Positions 1 to 9,295 of a stretch of DNA of 64,000 nt are shown one piece after another. Position 1 is the stretch's first letter. Each line of letters begins with the position of its first letter. This stretch comes from Acetobacter pomorum. Its GTDB lineage: Bacteria; Pseudomonadota; Alphaproteobacteria; Acetobacterales; Acetobacteraceae. Under the pieces are notes generated by a model, which searched no databases, had not been told where the DNA came from, and saw only the letters and a program-made list of their open reading frames with translations. A program made the translations under genes and the position numbers. Location: positions 1 through 64,000 of the forward strand of contig NZ_PEBQ01000177.1 of the NCBI RefSeq assembly GCF_002738225.1, given 5' to 3'.

Positions 1-511
<511 letters not shown>

Positions 512-519
<8 letters not shown>

Positions 520-832
520 GATCATGCTCCGCTTCTGCATCTAGCGTTTCGTGGTTTACCTCAGCACGCAGAAGCTGACTCGGACGAAAGACCAAAACAG
601 AGCGTGGCAAAATCGGAACTTCCTCACCCGTTTTTGGATTACGGCCGCTCCGCTGGCCTTTTTTCCTCACCGAAAAAGTGCCAAATCCACTGATTTTAAC
701 ACTTTCGCCGCGTTCAAGAGCGTCCATCACCGTCTCCAGAACATCTTCCAGAAGGACGGAGGATTCTTTACGAGACAGGCCAACCTGCTGATAGATCTGC
801 TCTATCAAGGATGCACGTGTGACAGTTTCCAT
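512..832 (-). CDS. ihfA: Integration host factor subunit alpha
   Basis: A 106-residue protein of the HU/IHF family, the alpha half of the IHF heterodimer that bends DNA in recombination, replication and transcription control. It has the N-terminal '[10 protein letters not shown]' helix, the core '[24 protein letters not shown]' and the beta-arm proline at 'NPKTG' that intercalates into DNA. The tail 'DAEAEHDHD' is unusually acidic. It lies 72 bp downstream of fabH on the same strand and its end overlaps the MerR-type gene. The beta subunit is not in this window. Confidence 0.96.
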
Positions 833-904
833 AAAAATTAAAGTAACACGCCTGCACGCCGCGTCAATTCATTCACGCGGTTGTGCTTGCAATATGTTCT
901 AAAA

Positions 905-1870
905 TTATATGCGTACCAGCGCGGATCCCCATGTCAGGCCACCACCCAAAGCTTCCATCAAAACCAGATCACCTTTTTGGATCCGCCCATCCCGCACAGC
1001 TTCATCCAGTGCCAATGGCACAGATGCCGCAGAGGTATTGGCATGCCTGTCCACCGTTATCACTACTCGCTCGGAAGGGAGATTGAGCTTTTTGGCAACA
1101 CCCTCAATAATCCGGATATTGGCCTGATGCGGCACCAGCCAATCCACATCTGCGTAAGACAGCCCTTCATCTTCCAAGGCTTCATCTACGGCGGAAGAAA
1201 GCTTGCCAACAGCATGACGGAACACATCCCGCCCGCTCATTTTCAGATGTCCACTTTTGTCGGGCTGGCCCACCGCCCCATCAACATACAACAGATCCCC
1301 TGCCGTGCCATCAGAATGCAAATGCGTGGAAAGAATGCCACGGTCATCCGGATTATCAGAACCAGAGAGCACAACAGCACCCGCGCCATCACCAAACAAC
1401 ACACAGGTTGCGCGGTCTTCCCAATCCATAATGCGGGAATAGACTTCCGAACCAATTACCAGCGCATTCCGAATTTGACCGGATCGGATGAATGCATCTG
1501 CTGTTGAAAGTGCAAAAATAAAGCCCGAACATGCAGCGGCAATATCAAAGCCAAAACCCTGCTTCATGCCCAATGCAGCCTGAATACGCACAGCCGTTGC
1601 CGGAAAAGCCTGGTCGGGCGTGGCTGTTGCAACAAAAACCGCATCAATATCTTCAGCAGTCAGCTTGGCATACTCTAAGGCGCGCCGCGCAGCTTCTGCC
1701 CCCATGCTAGCCGCTGTATCATTCGGCCCAACAAGATGGCGACGGGTAATACCTGTGCGGGTTCTAATCCACTCATCTGATGTTTCAAGACGTTCTGCCA
1801 GCTCTGCATTGCTAACAACCCGATCTGGCAGGAAACCGCCAAACCCTACCAGAAGCGAACGTTTCGCCAT
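905..1870 (-). CDS. fabH: 3-oxoacyl-ACP synthase III (FabH)
   Basis: Condenses acetyl-CoA with malonyl-ACP to start fatty acid synthesis in the cytoplasm. The catalytic triad is visible, numbering from MAKRS: Cys114 in 'AAACSGF', His249 in 'VPHQANIR' and Asn279 in 'RHANTSA'. I chose the ATG at 1870, preceded by AAAGAACGG, over the in-frame ATG at 1885 that would add five residues and has no ribosome binding site. About 321 residues is the usual length. It sits between plsX and ihfA in a lipid/ribosome operon, so phospholipid and fatty acid initiation genes are probably co-transcribed. Confidence 0.96.
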   Translation of the reverse strand: MAKRSLLVGFGGFLPDRVVSNAELAERLETSDEWIRTRTGITRRHLVGPNDTAASMGAEAARRALEYAKLTAEDIDAVFVATATPDQAFPATAVRIQAALGMKQGFGFDIAAACSGFIFALSTADAFIRSGQIRNALVIGSEVYSRIMDWEDRATCVLFGDGAGAVVLSGSDNPDDRGILSTHLHSDGTAGDLLYVDGAVGQPDKSGHLKMSGRDVFRHAVGKLSSAVDEALEDEGLSYADVDWLVPHQANIRIIEGVAKKLNLPSERVVITVDRHANTSAASVPLALDEAVRDGRIQKGDLVLMEALGGGLTWGSALVRI

Positions 1871-1949
1871 AAACCGTTCTTTCATTATCAGCCAACAGCA
1901 TGCGGTAGCGACCCAACATGCCGCTACTGATCAGACAGTCTTGCACCAA

Positions 1950-3056
1950 TCAGGAAACGGGAACCGCTGGCTCACGCTCCTCCGCATTTTGCTGGGGAGA
2001 GAGAAGTGCACTCATATGGGAAAGACGATCACGGATACTGTCGTTAAATCCGTGTGTCACCATATCCATTGCCACATCAACCGCTGCGGCAAAGCCTTCT
2101 GCATCCGTGCCGCCATGAGACTTTACCACCACACCATTCAGGCCCACAAAAACGGCCCCATTATAACGGCGCGGATCAAGCCATTCCTTCATGCGCTCCA
2201 AACCCGGACGCACAAGCAGATATCCTATTTTGGAAACAATACCGCGCTTAAAGACACGCCGCAGAAGAGTGGTGGCCATTTTAAGCACCCCTTCCCCGGT
2301 TTTAAGCGCAACATTTCCTGTAAAACCATCGGTCACAACCACATCGGTTGTACCAGCGGTAATATCATGCCCTTCCACAAACCCGTGGAACTGCGCAGCC
2401 AATGGGCTTTCACGCAGGGCTTCTGCTGCCACACGCAGCTTTTCATCACCCTTCAGCTCTTCCGAACCGATATTGAGCAACCCGATGGTAGGGGCAGGCA
2501 AGCCCAGCACAGCCTTGGCAAAAGCTTCACCCATTACGGCAAATTCCACCAGGTTACGCCAGTCACACGCAACATTCGCCCCCAGATCCAGCATGACCAC
2601 ATCACCCTTGATGGTAGGGCTGATGGCCGCCATGGCAGGACGGGAAATACCGGGAAGGGTTTTGACAACAATTTTGGCCAAAGCCAGCATGGCACCACTG
2701 TTACCAGCAGAAACCACACCACGGGCGCGGCCACTTGCCACGGCATCCATGGCAAGGCGCATGGACGATTGCCGCATCCGCAAGGCGGATGTTGGCTTCA
2801 TATCCATGGGGATAGACTGATCCGTATGCGAGATAGTGCATATGGCAGCAGCCTTGGGGTACTTTGCCAGCAAAGGCCGCAACTGGGCTTCATCTCCCAG
2901 CAGCAGCACCTTGATGCCTCGGTGCCGTTCAGCGGCGGCGGCTAGCCCGGCCACAACAACTTCCGGAGCCCCATCACCTCCCATCCCATCCACAGCAAGG
3001 CTGAACACCTCGTCCTGTTCAGAAAGGGAATTATCTGGAATCTCGGTCTTGTTCAT
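1950..3056 (-). CDS. plsX: Phosphate acyltransferase PlsX
   Basis: Makes acyl-phosphate from acyl-ACP, the acyl donor used by PlsY in the first step of phospholipid synthesis. Family motifs are 'LAVDGMGGDGAPE' at the N-terminus, 'SAGNSGAMLALA' and 'VVVTDGFTGNVALKTGEG'. I chose the ATG at 3056 (MNKTEIP...), with GAAGCAGG upstream. An in-frame start at 3116 would add 20 residues of no recognisable type. It lies between rpmF and fabH, the classical bacterial order. Confidence 0.95.
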   Translation of the reverse strand: MNKTEIPDNSLSEQDEVFSLAVDGMGGDGAPEVVVAGLAAAAERHRGIKVLLLGDEAQLRPLLAKYPKAAAICTISHTDQSIPMDMKPTSALRMRQSSMRLAMDAVASGRARGVVSAGNSGAMLALAKIVVKTLPGISRPAMAAISPTIKGDVVMLDLGANVACDWRNLVEFAVMGEAFAKAVLGLPAPTIGLLNIGSEELKGDEKLRVAAEALRESPLAAQFHGFVEGHDITAGTTDVVVTDGFTGNVALKTGEGVLKMATTLLRRVFKRGIVSKIGYLLVRPGLERMKEWLDPRRYNGAVFVGLNGVVVKSHGGTDAEGFAAAVDVAMDMVTHGFNDSIRDRLSHMSALLSPQQNAEEREPAVPVS

Positions 3057-3144
3057 GCCTGCTTCTCTGCCATACCGCAGATGCCTTGCTCCCTCAGAGC
3101 GCGCATTACGCTGCAATGCGCGCTTTACCGCAAACCCACGCTAA

Positions 3145-3348
3145 TTAAGCGCGGACAGCAACCTTAAGCGCCTTGCCAGAGGCAACCACTTCACGGCCAT
3201 CGTAATGGCCACAATGGCTGCACACATGGTGCGGGCGCTTCAGTTCGCCACAGTTAGAGCATTCAGCAAAAGCTTCCACGTTCAGAGCTTCATGGCTGCG
3301 ACGCATGCCACGACGTGAAGGCGAGGTTTTCTTCTTGGGTACAGCCAT
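3145..3348 (-). CDS. rpmF: 50S ribosomal protein L32
   Basis: A 67-residue basic protein beginning '[19 protein letters not shown]', the standard L32 start. It keeps both zinc-binding Cys pairs (C-x2-C in 'CSNCGE' and 'CSHCGH'), so it is the zinc-containing (C+) form. It is followed by plsX and preceded by yceD, as in many proteobacteria. Confidence 0.97.
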   Translation of the reverse strand: MAVPKKKTSPSRRGMRRSHEALNVEAFAECSNCGELKRPHHVCSHCGHYDGREVVASGKALKVAVRA

Positions 3349-3513
3349 GAGCCCGAGCCCCCTCTTGAAAAACGGTTTAAAAACGCCCGGCAGCGTGTTT
3401 TTTCACTCCACCGGACAACAACACAGGTTTATCACCAGACTGAGCCGGGGCCTCTAGCAGACAGCAAGCTTTTTCGCAAGCAATCCAGAAAGAAAACCCG
3501 TCCCGCGCCTGTA

Positions 3514-4068
3514 TCAGGCCTTCCCCGGTTTCAGCCGAGACAGGGCCGCAAAGGGGTTCTGCTTTTCATCCTGCTCCCCTTCTTCCAGAAGTTTTTCTGC
3601 CTCTTCCTCACTCAAGACAAGGCCTTCTGGCAGATCAATTTCAGGCGCATGCGGGTATGGGTTCAGGTCAAGCGCAAACTGCTCTACAGCAGCTTCGCCC
3701 AGATCTATGTCCTGCCCTTCATACGGAATTTCATCAATCGCGTCCAAATCAGGCTCTTCGGGCTCTACAAACCGTTCAGAAGGCACAAACCGAACACTGA
3801 ATGCTCCTGCCAGAACATCCTCAAAATTTTCAAGGCTGACAACGCAGGTCTGCGTATAATGAACAGCCAGCGCACCTTGCGCCTCCACCACACTGTGCTT
3901 GTCTGCCTTTAGCAGATACCGGCAACGGAAAAGTGTAATTTTTGGTAATCCCAAACGGCGGGCAATGGCTGCACATTCCTGCTCTGTTGCTTCTACTGTC
4001 ACTGCAGTTTCCTGCCCCCCGATTCGGCGTAACGCCATTGGGCGAGAAAATTCTGGTTTTTCAGACAT
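3514..4068 (-). CDS. yceD: YceD-family protein (DUF177)
   Basis: A 184-residue acidic cytoplasmic protein. The family signature Cys lies in 'TCVVSLENF', in the middle of the protein, and an acidic C-terminus follows. The gene is almost always next to rpmF, as here (165 bp upstream). In other bacteria the family has been linked to 23S rRNA accumulation; that is family knowledge and not visible here. The start has a strong AGGAGG site 6 bases upstream. Confidence 0.88.
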   Translation of the reverse strand: MSEKPEFSRPMALRRIGGQETAVTVEATEQECAAIARRLGLPKITLFRCRYLLKADKHSVVEAQGALAVHYTQTCVVSLENFEDVLAGAFSVRFVPSERFVEPEEPDLDAIDEIPYEGQDIDLGEAAVEQFALDLNPYPHAPEIDLPEGLVLSEEEAEKLLEEGEQDEKQNPFAALSRLKPGKA

Positions 4069-4316
4069 GGCAGCCTCCTGAGCTGGCAGAGGAAGAGTGC
4101 TTGCGGGGGCTAGAGCACTTTGAAGGACACAGGGCCGCCCACAATGCTTTTTCTAATTGGGGCTTTTTGAAGGAAAGCTAAAGGGGGTAAAGTGTAAAAA
4201 CGAATGAAAAAGCCATTCTGTAATTGACGCTTCGTACCAGTTTGAGGCATCGGACTGTTACATGGCGCGCAATGCGCGGATGCCTTAAATGTTACACTTA
4301 GGGAAGCCCCAACCGA

Positions 4317-4880
4317 ATGAAGCCGCCACGCCAGAACAAAATATCACGCCTGCGTAACACCTGTGGCGCGCTGGCGGCGGTAATAGCGCTTTCTGGCTGT
4401 GCCGTTTTTGGGCCAACCCCAACGCCCCGTGGTTCTTTGGTGGAAGCTGATGATTATAACCAGCTGATTCCTGGCGCTAGCACGCGTGCTGATGCACTGG
4501 ATTTACTGGGTTCCCCCACCACCAAGGGGGCGTTTGATGACAATACATGGATCTATATTTCCATGAGCACATATCTGGTTCCCATGGATTTTCCGGGAAT
4601 CGGCAAGCAGCAGGTTGTGGTGTTAAAGTTTGATGATGCCGGCACACTGCAAACTCTGCGCACATTGAACAAAAAAGATTCCCGTTCTGTAGCCATGATC
4701 AACAGCATCACCCCCACACCGGGTACCAAAATCAATATTCTGCAGCAGATTCTGGGCAACGTGGGTCGCTACAACCCCATGCAGAACATGATGGGTGGCG
4801 GCGCCGCCGGTGGTGGCAGCGGCATGGGTATGATGAACAATCAGGGCCCGGGCCACTTTGGCTCTGGCAACTCCCTGTAA
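4317..4880 (+). CDS. bamE: BamE/SmpA-type outer membrane lipoprotein
   Basis: A 187-residue lipoprotein. An N-terminal basic/hydrophobic signal ends in the lipobox 'LSGC', so the mature protein would start at Cys28 and be anchored in the outer membrane. The SmpA/OmlA domain follows ('YNQLIPGASTRADALDLLGSPT... WIYISMSTY'). BamE helps the BAM machine insert outer membrane proteins. The C-terminus is a Gly/Met/Asn-rich low-complexity tail beyond the domain, which is unusual. It is transcribed divergently from yceD across a 248-bp gap and converges on the histidine kinase gene. Confidence 0.88.
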   Translation: MKPPRQNKISRLRNTCGALAAVIALSGCAVFGPTPTPRGSLVEADDYNQLIPGASTRADALDLLGSPTTKGAFDDNTWIYISMSTYLVPMDFPGIGKQQVVVLKFDDAGTLQTLRTLNKKDSRSVAMINSITPTPGTKINILQQILGNVGRYNPMQNMMGGGAAGGGSGMGMMNNQGPGHFGSGNSL

Positions 4881-4893
4881 GCTGCAAAATTAT

Positions 4894-6276
4894 TTAGCGT
4901 GGCAAGAACAGCCTGACGCGCAGACCACCCATTGGAGAATCCTGCAATTCCATTTCTCCACCATGCGCACGCACAATATCGCGTGAGATGGTCAACCCTA
5001 GCCCGGTTCCCCCTCCTCGTCCGCTCTCAAATGCCCGTAGAACACTGTCTCGGCGGTCAGGGGGGATACCTGGGCCATCATCATCCACCATCATCACCAC
5101 ACCGTCAGACACGGCCTGTGCACTCAAGCTGATATGCGCCCCATAGCGCCGGGCATTATCCACCAAATTAGTTAACGCACGCCGCATGGCATCTGGGCGC
5201 ATATGCACCCTCAGCCCAGGCGCAACACGAACCGAAAAAACATGTGCTCCAGCCCTTCGTGCGGCAGCGGCTACATCCTCCAGAAATGGCTCCACGTCTG
5301 TTTCCACAACATTTTCGGCTCCTTCCCCGCGTGCAAAAGCCAGATAACTGGCAATCATGTGCTCCATTTCAGCCACGTCACCAATCATGTCTTCAACATC
5401 GGGTTGAATATCTTCTGCCTGTACCACGCCGGTCCGCGGCATCATGGCCAAGGAAAGCCGCAAACGGGTGAGAGGCGTGCGCAGATCGTGCGAAACACCT
5501 GCCAGAACGCCCGTACGTTGCGATACAAAGCGGTAAATCCGATCTTGCATACGGTTGAAGGCCACAGCAGCCTTACGCACTTCCTGCGCGCCTGCTGGGC
5601 GAATGGGACCTATATCGCGCCCAAGCCCAAATTGCTCGGCAGCATGCGCCAGACGCCGAATGGCCCGCACCTGATTGCGCATGAACAGGCTGGCAATAAC
5701 AAACAAAAGTAGAGAACTTCCAACCGCCCAAGCCACAAACAGCCAGATCTGGCCCATATCCAGCCGCTTACGTGGTGCCTCCACATCCAGCACACCATCT
5801 GGCAACTGAATGGAAATCTTGACTGTGTGTGGGTCTTTTCGCCAATTTACAAAAAATGGATAACTGATGGAGGCACGCAAAGCACGTGCCAAATCTTCAT
5901 CCATAGGCCCCAATACATGGGTGGAACCAAACCGTTTGAGGCGTGCGTTGGAATGCCATGTTTCCACCAACAACAGATGTTGTTGCGCCTGCTCTACAAA
6001 CCATTGCCTGTCTGCCGGTTTTTTCAACCGCTCCAGCGCATTCAGTGAAAGCACAATTTCCGATGTCACGGCATCTGAAAGACGACGCGAGGCAACTTGC
6101 AGAAAATTGCCATAAAACACTTCCAGCGCGATCCCCTGCGTAACCAGCAAAGGAATCAACACAATCAGCAAGGATCGTGCCAGTAGGGAACGCGGAAGAA
6201 CGCGCCGCATGGACTTTTCCATCCTGCGCGATTTCCAGAATGAGGATGGAAAAAGTTTCAGGCTGCCGCGCCGCAT
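4894..6276 (-). CDS. EnvZ-like sensor histidine kinase
   Basis: A 460-residue membrane kinase: a TM helix near residues 35-55, a periplasmic domain, a second TM near 165-190, a HAMP linker, and a HisKA domain with the phosphorylated His in 'VSHDLRTPLTRLRLS'. An ATPase domain follows with N-box 'NLVDNARRYG', G1 'DDGPGIPPD' and G2 'GGGTGLGLT'. This layout and the HDLRTPLTR box match the EnvZ class that pairs with OmpR-type regulators. It starts 9 bases after the response regulator gene, so the two are an obvious pair. The signal is unknown. ATG starts at 6222 or 6210 are possible alternatives. Confidence 0.92.
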   Translation of the reverse strand: MRRGSLKLFPSSFWKSRRMEKSMRRVLPRSLLARSLLIVLIPLLVTQGIALEVFYGNFLQVASRRLSDAVTSEIVLSLNALERLKKPADRQWFVEQAQQHLLLVETWHSNARLKRFGSTHVLGPMDEDLARALRASISYPFFVNWRKDPHTVKISIQLPDGVLDVEAPRKRLDMGQIWLFVAWAVGSSLLLFVIASLFMRNQVRAIRRLAHAAEQFGLGRDIGPIRPAGAQEVRKAAVAFNRMQDRIYRFVSQRTGVLAGVSHDLRTPLTRLRLSLAMMPRTGVVQAEDIQPDVEDMIGDVAEMEHMIASYLAFARGEGAENVVETDVEPFLEDVAAAARRAGAHVFSVRVAPGLRVHMRPDAMRRALTNLVDNARRYGAHISLSAQAVSDGVVMMVDDDGPGIPPDRRDSVLRAFESGRGGGTGLGLTISRDIVRAHGGEMELQDSPMGGLRVRLFLPR

Positions 6277-6285
6277 AATTTAATC

Positions 6286-7008
6286 TTACAGCCCCGGTTT
6301 AAGCACGTAGCCACGCCCACGAATGGTATGCAGATAACGGGGCTCCTTTGGGTCTGGCTCAATGCGCCGCCGCAAACGCGTTACCTGCACATCCACGGCG
6401 CGTTCACCAATTTCCGCCATATCTAGTGCTTTGGCAATCTCCTCGCGCGAGAACACATCGTTTGGTCTGCGTGCCAATACGGAAAGCAGCGCGGCCTCCC
6501 CTCCCGTTAGATGGATTGTGCCATTGGGGCCGCTTAAAATATGCCGCTCCGGGTCAAACTCCTTATCTCCCAACCGCACAATACGTAGATTATCCGTTGC
6601 AGGTGCGGGTTGGTGTCGGCGCAAATGTGCCTTCAAACGCAAAAGCAGCTCACGCGGCTCAAAAGGCTTGCCCAGGTAATCATCCGCTCCGGCTTCCAAT
6701 CCCGTAATACGGTCTGCTGGCTCACCGCGGGCTGTCAGAAGCAAAATGGGCAGTTCCTGCCCCTCATTCCGCAGCGCACGTGTGAGTTCCAGACCGTTTT
6801 CACCCGGCATGGTAACATCCAGCACCATGGCATCCGGCTGAATCCCTTCTAGCGTTTGCCGTGCCTCTGCGGCACTTGCCGCCACACTGACCCGAAACCC
6901 GTGCTCGAACAGATAACGCTGCAAAAGGCGCCGCAACCGTGGATCATCATCAACAACAATCACATGGGGGGCAATATCCTCTTCCACACTCTCGTGCTTA
7001 TGCTCCAT
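6286..7008 (-). CDS. OmpR-family response regulator (PetR-like)
   Basis: A 240-residue two-domain regulator. The receiver has the acidic pocket 'VVDDDP', the phosphorylated Asp64 in 'VLDVTMPG' and the Lys of 'LGKPFEPREL'. A winged-helix DNA-binding domain with 'ERAVDVQVTRLRRRIE' follows. I chose the ATG at 7008 because of a perfect AGGAGGG site just upstream; a longer reading from 7041 adds 11 residues. The start overlaps the end of the MarR-type gene by 11 bases. A MarR-type gene followed by an OmpR-type gene resembles petP-petR of Rhodobacter, which controls cytochrome bc1 genes (inference from gene order and family). Confidence 0.92.
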   Translation of the reverse strand: MEHKHESVEEDIAPHVIVVDDDPRLRRLLQRYLFEHGFRVSVAASAAEARQTLEGIQPDAMVLDVTMPGENGLELTRALRNEGQELPILLLTARGEPADRITGLEAGADDYLGKPFEPRELLLRLKAHLRRHQPAPATDNLRIVRLGDKEFDPERHILSGPNGTIHLTGGEAALLSVLARRPNDVFSREEIAKALDMAEIGERAVDVQVTRLRRRIEPDPKEPRYLHTIRGRGYVLKPGL

Positions 7009-7525
7009 GCTGCCCTCCTTTTTTGCCTGCTGCGTCCTCATTCAACACAGACCGACTTTGTTCGGATAACATCCCACGCATCACGCGCCGAAACCCTTCT
7101 ACTGCTGCGCCCCCGGCCTCGCGATACGCGGCAACAAGCCGTTGGCGCACAACGGCAAATAAACGGGCTTCTGCCTCTTTCCCGGCCGGGCTTAAAAAAA
7201 GCAGACGCTGCCGCCGATCCTGACGGCCTGGCTGACTTGCCAGATACTGCCTTGCTTCCAGCTCATGCATGGTGCGGCCAAGGCTTTGTTTTGTCACCCC
7301 CAACACAGCCTGAAGACGGCTGACGGGAATACCGGGGCTAAATGCCAGCACCTGCAATACCCTGTAATGCGCATGGCCCAATCCATTTTCTTCCAGAACA
7401 GGTTCAACAGCCTGCGCCATATCCCGCGATGCCAGAAACATGAGAGTTTGCGCCAAACGCAATTGCTCTTCACGCAGGAAGAGCAGATCTGCCCCTGCTG
7501 TTTCATGAGGTAAGGACATGCGCAT
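6998..7525 (-). CDS. MarR-family regulator (PetP-like)
   Basis: A 175-residue protein with the MarR winged helix ('HYRVLQVLAFSPGIPVSRLQAVLGVTKQSLGRTMHELE', residues about 52-86) and the wing 'GRQDRRQRLLFLSPAG'. It overlaps the response regulator gene by 11 bases, so the two are co-translated. In Rhodobacter the equivalent PetP is made together with PetR; whether this one acts by itself on DNA or helps its neighbour is not known. AGGGAG precedes the start. Confidence 0.88.
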   Translation of the reverse strand: MRMSLPHETAGADLLFLREEQLRLAQTLMFLASRDMAQAVEPVLEENGLGHAHYRVLQVLAFSPGIPVSRLQAVLGVTKQSLGRTMHELEARQYLASQPGRQDRRQRLLFLSPAGKEAEARLFAVVRQRLVAAYREAGGAAVEGFRRVMRGMLSEQSRSVLNEDAAGKKGGQHGA

Positions 7526-7544
7526 TCAGGCTCCCTGCAAAGGT

Positions 7545-8201
7545 TCAGGCCCGCGCCATAAAGGGAAAACCACCCATACGGGCCTTGATACGCCCAAAGC
7601 GCAGAACATCGGCCAGGCGCCTGTCTATAAACGCGGCCAAAGCAGCTTCATTATCCCCACGCGCCAGCCAATAGAGCAATACAGACGTATATACGCCTCC
7701 CAAACTCAGGCGTTTGGTGACATACGTGAGACCTGAAGAGTCATCTTGTGCAGCCTGCCAAATTGCATTGATTGTGCGCATCATGGCACGCCGAAGGGCC
7801 TTACCCTCACACGGTGCCAACAAAACAGACAAACCTTTACGTGTAGCCGAACGGACAGACGCATCTATGGGCAGCCGATAAAGCAGCGCCTGTCGAACAC
7901 GCTGGCTTAACCGAGGCGCTTCCGTATCCCACATGGCATCCAGCATATCTCTGTCACACAGATCAAACCATGCCTCTACAAGCTCTGCACTCCCACCGGG
8001 AAAAAGCAGATCGGCATCTGGGCCTGCCACTTGCAGCAGCACATCCATCCCCCATCCCTGTTCTCCGGCAACGTCGGCCATCTTGCGTAGAATGTCATCC
8101 CGCGCAGGATCACGCTCCAAAGGCGCAGGCATAATGCCAGCAGCCAAGGTTGCCACTGCCAACGAAATGGCCTGGCTTATTCTACCCGCACGTGTGCTCA
8201 T
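7545..8201 (-). CDS. COQ9-family ubiquinone biosynthesis protein
   Basis: A 218-residue protein matching the COQ9 C-terminal domain: 'TINAIWQAAQDDSSG', then 'YVTKRLSLGGVYTSVLLYWL', the signature segment. In mitochondria COQ9 binds lipids and helps the hydroxylase COQ7 in ubiquinone synthesis; bacterial versions are found mainly in alphaproteobacteria. It starts 3 bases after def and is followed 19 bases later by the MarR-type gene, so it is part of that operon. Linkage to a respiration-type regulator pair fits a role in quinone supply (inference). Confidence 0.88.
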   Translation of the reverse strand: MSTRAGRISQAISLAVATLAAGIMPAPLERDPARDDILRKMADVAGEQGWGMDVLLQVAGPDADLLFPGGSAELVEAWFDLCDRDMLDAMWDTEAPRLSQRVRQALLYRLPIDASVRSATRKGLSVLLAPCEGKALRRAMMRTINAIWQAAQDDSSGLTYVTKRLSLGGVYTSVLLYWLARGDNEAALAAFIDRRLADVLRFGRIKARMGGFPFMARA

Positions 8202-8204
8202 GCC

Positions 8205-8729
8205 TTATGCCCCATACCGTGTAATTTCTTTTGCAAAACCAAATTTGCTCATATCCGTCATCCGCATGGGATAGAGGATTCCATCCAGATGATCCATTTC
8301 ATGCTGCATGACATGGGCCCGAAAGCCGGTGGCCAAGCCTTCAACTTTCTGCCCGTACTGATCAAACCCGGCATACCATATGCGTTTGTATCGTGGCACT
8401 TCCCCACGCAGATCAGGGATAGAAAGGCAGCCTTCCGCCCGTATCAGCTTTTCATCATCAACCGGCGTTAAAACCGGATTGATCAAAGCCTGCACAGGCA
8501 AAGGTGGATCATCCTCTCCTTCACTCCGGGCAAGCGGCACGCTGTAAATAAAAAGCCTTTGGGAAACAAAGACCTGCGGTGCAGCCAAGCCAACACCACC
8601 GCTTTCTGCCAGTGTTTCACGCATATCTTCTATCAGGCGCTGAACATCTGGCGCTGTGGGGTCTGGTACCTCCTGCGCAGGCTGCCTTAAAACCGGGTGC
8701 CCCATGCGGGCTATTGCAAGAACGGCCAT
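8205..8729 (-). CDS. def: Peptide deformylase
   Basis: Removes the formyl group from the N-terminal Met of new proteins. All three family motifs are present: 'GVGLAAPQV' (44-52), 'EGCLSIPD' with metal ligand Cys101, and 'MQHEMDHLDG' with metal ligands His143 and His147 and catalytic Glu144. The length (174 residues) is normal. It is the first gene of the def-coq9-marR-regulator-kinase run. It lacks the usual fmt neighbour. Confidence 0.95.
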   Translation of the reverse strand: MAVLAIARMGHPVLRQPAQEVPDPTAPDVQRLIEDMRETLAESGGVGLAAPQVFVSQRLFIYSVPLARSEGEDDPPLPVQALINPVLTPVDDEKLIRAEGCLSIPDLRGEVPRYKRIWYAGFDQYGQKVEGLATGFRAHVMQHEMDHLDGILYPMRMTDMSKFGFAKEITRYGA

Positions 8730-8884
8730 TTTTCACCCCATTTTTAGGGAGGTTGCACAATAAAAGCACACAGAAGTGCATTTTAAACACGAAAGAACAA
8801 ATTGTATCTTGTCTAAAGGCCGTGTTATAGAGGCCGCCAACAAAGGAATCGGCGCCCCGCAAGGCCGCGACGGTTCCGGTTCCG

Positions 8885-8890
8885 TATAAT
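8885..8890 (+). promoter_or_regulatory. Possible rpsU promoter -10 (TATAAT)
   Basis: A perfect TATAAT lies 53 bases before the rpsU GTG start. No good -35 is found at 16-18 bases upstream. If used, transcription would begin around 8897, at the foot of the hairpin at 8895-8919. Confidence 0.4.
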
Positions 8891-8894
8891 CTAC

Positions 8895-8919
8895 AAAAAG
8901 CCGGGTTACCCGGATTTTT
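8895..8919 (+). other. Terminator-like hairpin in the rpsU leader
   Basis: AAAAA-g-CCGGG-tta-CCCGG-a-TTTTT: a 5-bp GC stem with a 3-base loop, extended by A:T pairs and ending in five T, 24 bases before the rpsU start. It has the shape of an intrinsic terminator but stands in front of the gene it would serve. It could be an attenuator for transcripts starting further upstream, or a 5'-end stabilising hairpin. Confidence 0.6.
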
Positions 8920-8942
8920 CTGAAACAGGGGTTAGAGACCAA

Positions 8943-9146
8943 GTGCACGTTCTCGTCCGTGACAACAATGTCGATCAGGCTCTTAAAGCGCTCAAGAAGA
9001 AAATGCAGCGTGAAGGCATCTTCCGTGAAATGAAGCTGCGTCGGCACTACGAAAAGCCGTCTGAGCGCAAGGCCCGTGAAGCGGCAGAAGCCGTGCGCCG
9101 TGCTCGTAAGATGGAACGCAAGCGTCTGGAACGCGAAGGCTTCTAA
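8943..9146 (+). CDS. rpsU: 30S ribosomal protein S21
   Basis: A 67-residue, very basic protein. The start '[25 protein letters not shown]' and the Lys/Arg-rich C-terminal helix are typical of alphaproteobacterial S21. The start codon is GTG (8943-8945). It is a single-gene unit with a strong terminator directly after it, divergent from def. Confidence 0.97.
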   Translation: MHVLVRDNNVDQALKALKKKMQREGIFREMKLRRHYEKPSERKAREAAEAVRRARKMERKRLEREGF

Positions 9147-9166
9147 GCCTTTCCATCCTTTTACCC

Positions 9167-9206
9167 AAAAAAGGCCGGCATCCCACGGATGTTCCGGCCT
9201 TTTTTG
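9167..9206 (+). terminator. Intrinsic terminator after rpsU
   Basis: A long stem AAAAAAGGCCGG, with inner CATCC/GGATG pairs around a CAC loop, closed by CCGGCCTTTTTT. The T-run follows on the plus strand and the A-run makes it usable in the other direction too. Confidence 0.92.
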
Positions 9207-9235
9207 TGTCTGCTGTGCGCCGCAATCTTGCACAC

Positions 9236-9275
9236 AAAAAAAAGCCGCTCCACATCTAAAGTGAAGCGGCTTTTT
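9236..9275 (-). terminator. Intrinsic terminator after leuB
   Basis: AAAAAGCCGCT...AGCGGCTTTTT, with inner CCAC/GTG pairs around the loop. It lies 21 bases past the leuB stop. It is symmetrical and so can also back up rpsU termination. Confidence 0.9.
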
Positions 9276-9295
9276 AACTTGTAACTTACGAAGCG

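Noticed and set aside
1620..2945. A 441-codon open frame opposite fabH and plsX
   Set aside because: It spans two well-supported genes on the other strand and their gap, with low-complexity His/Thr/Arg composition typical of shadow frames.
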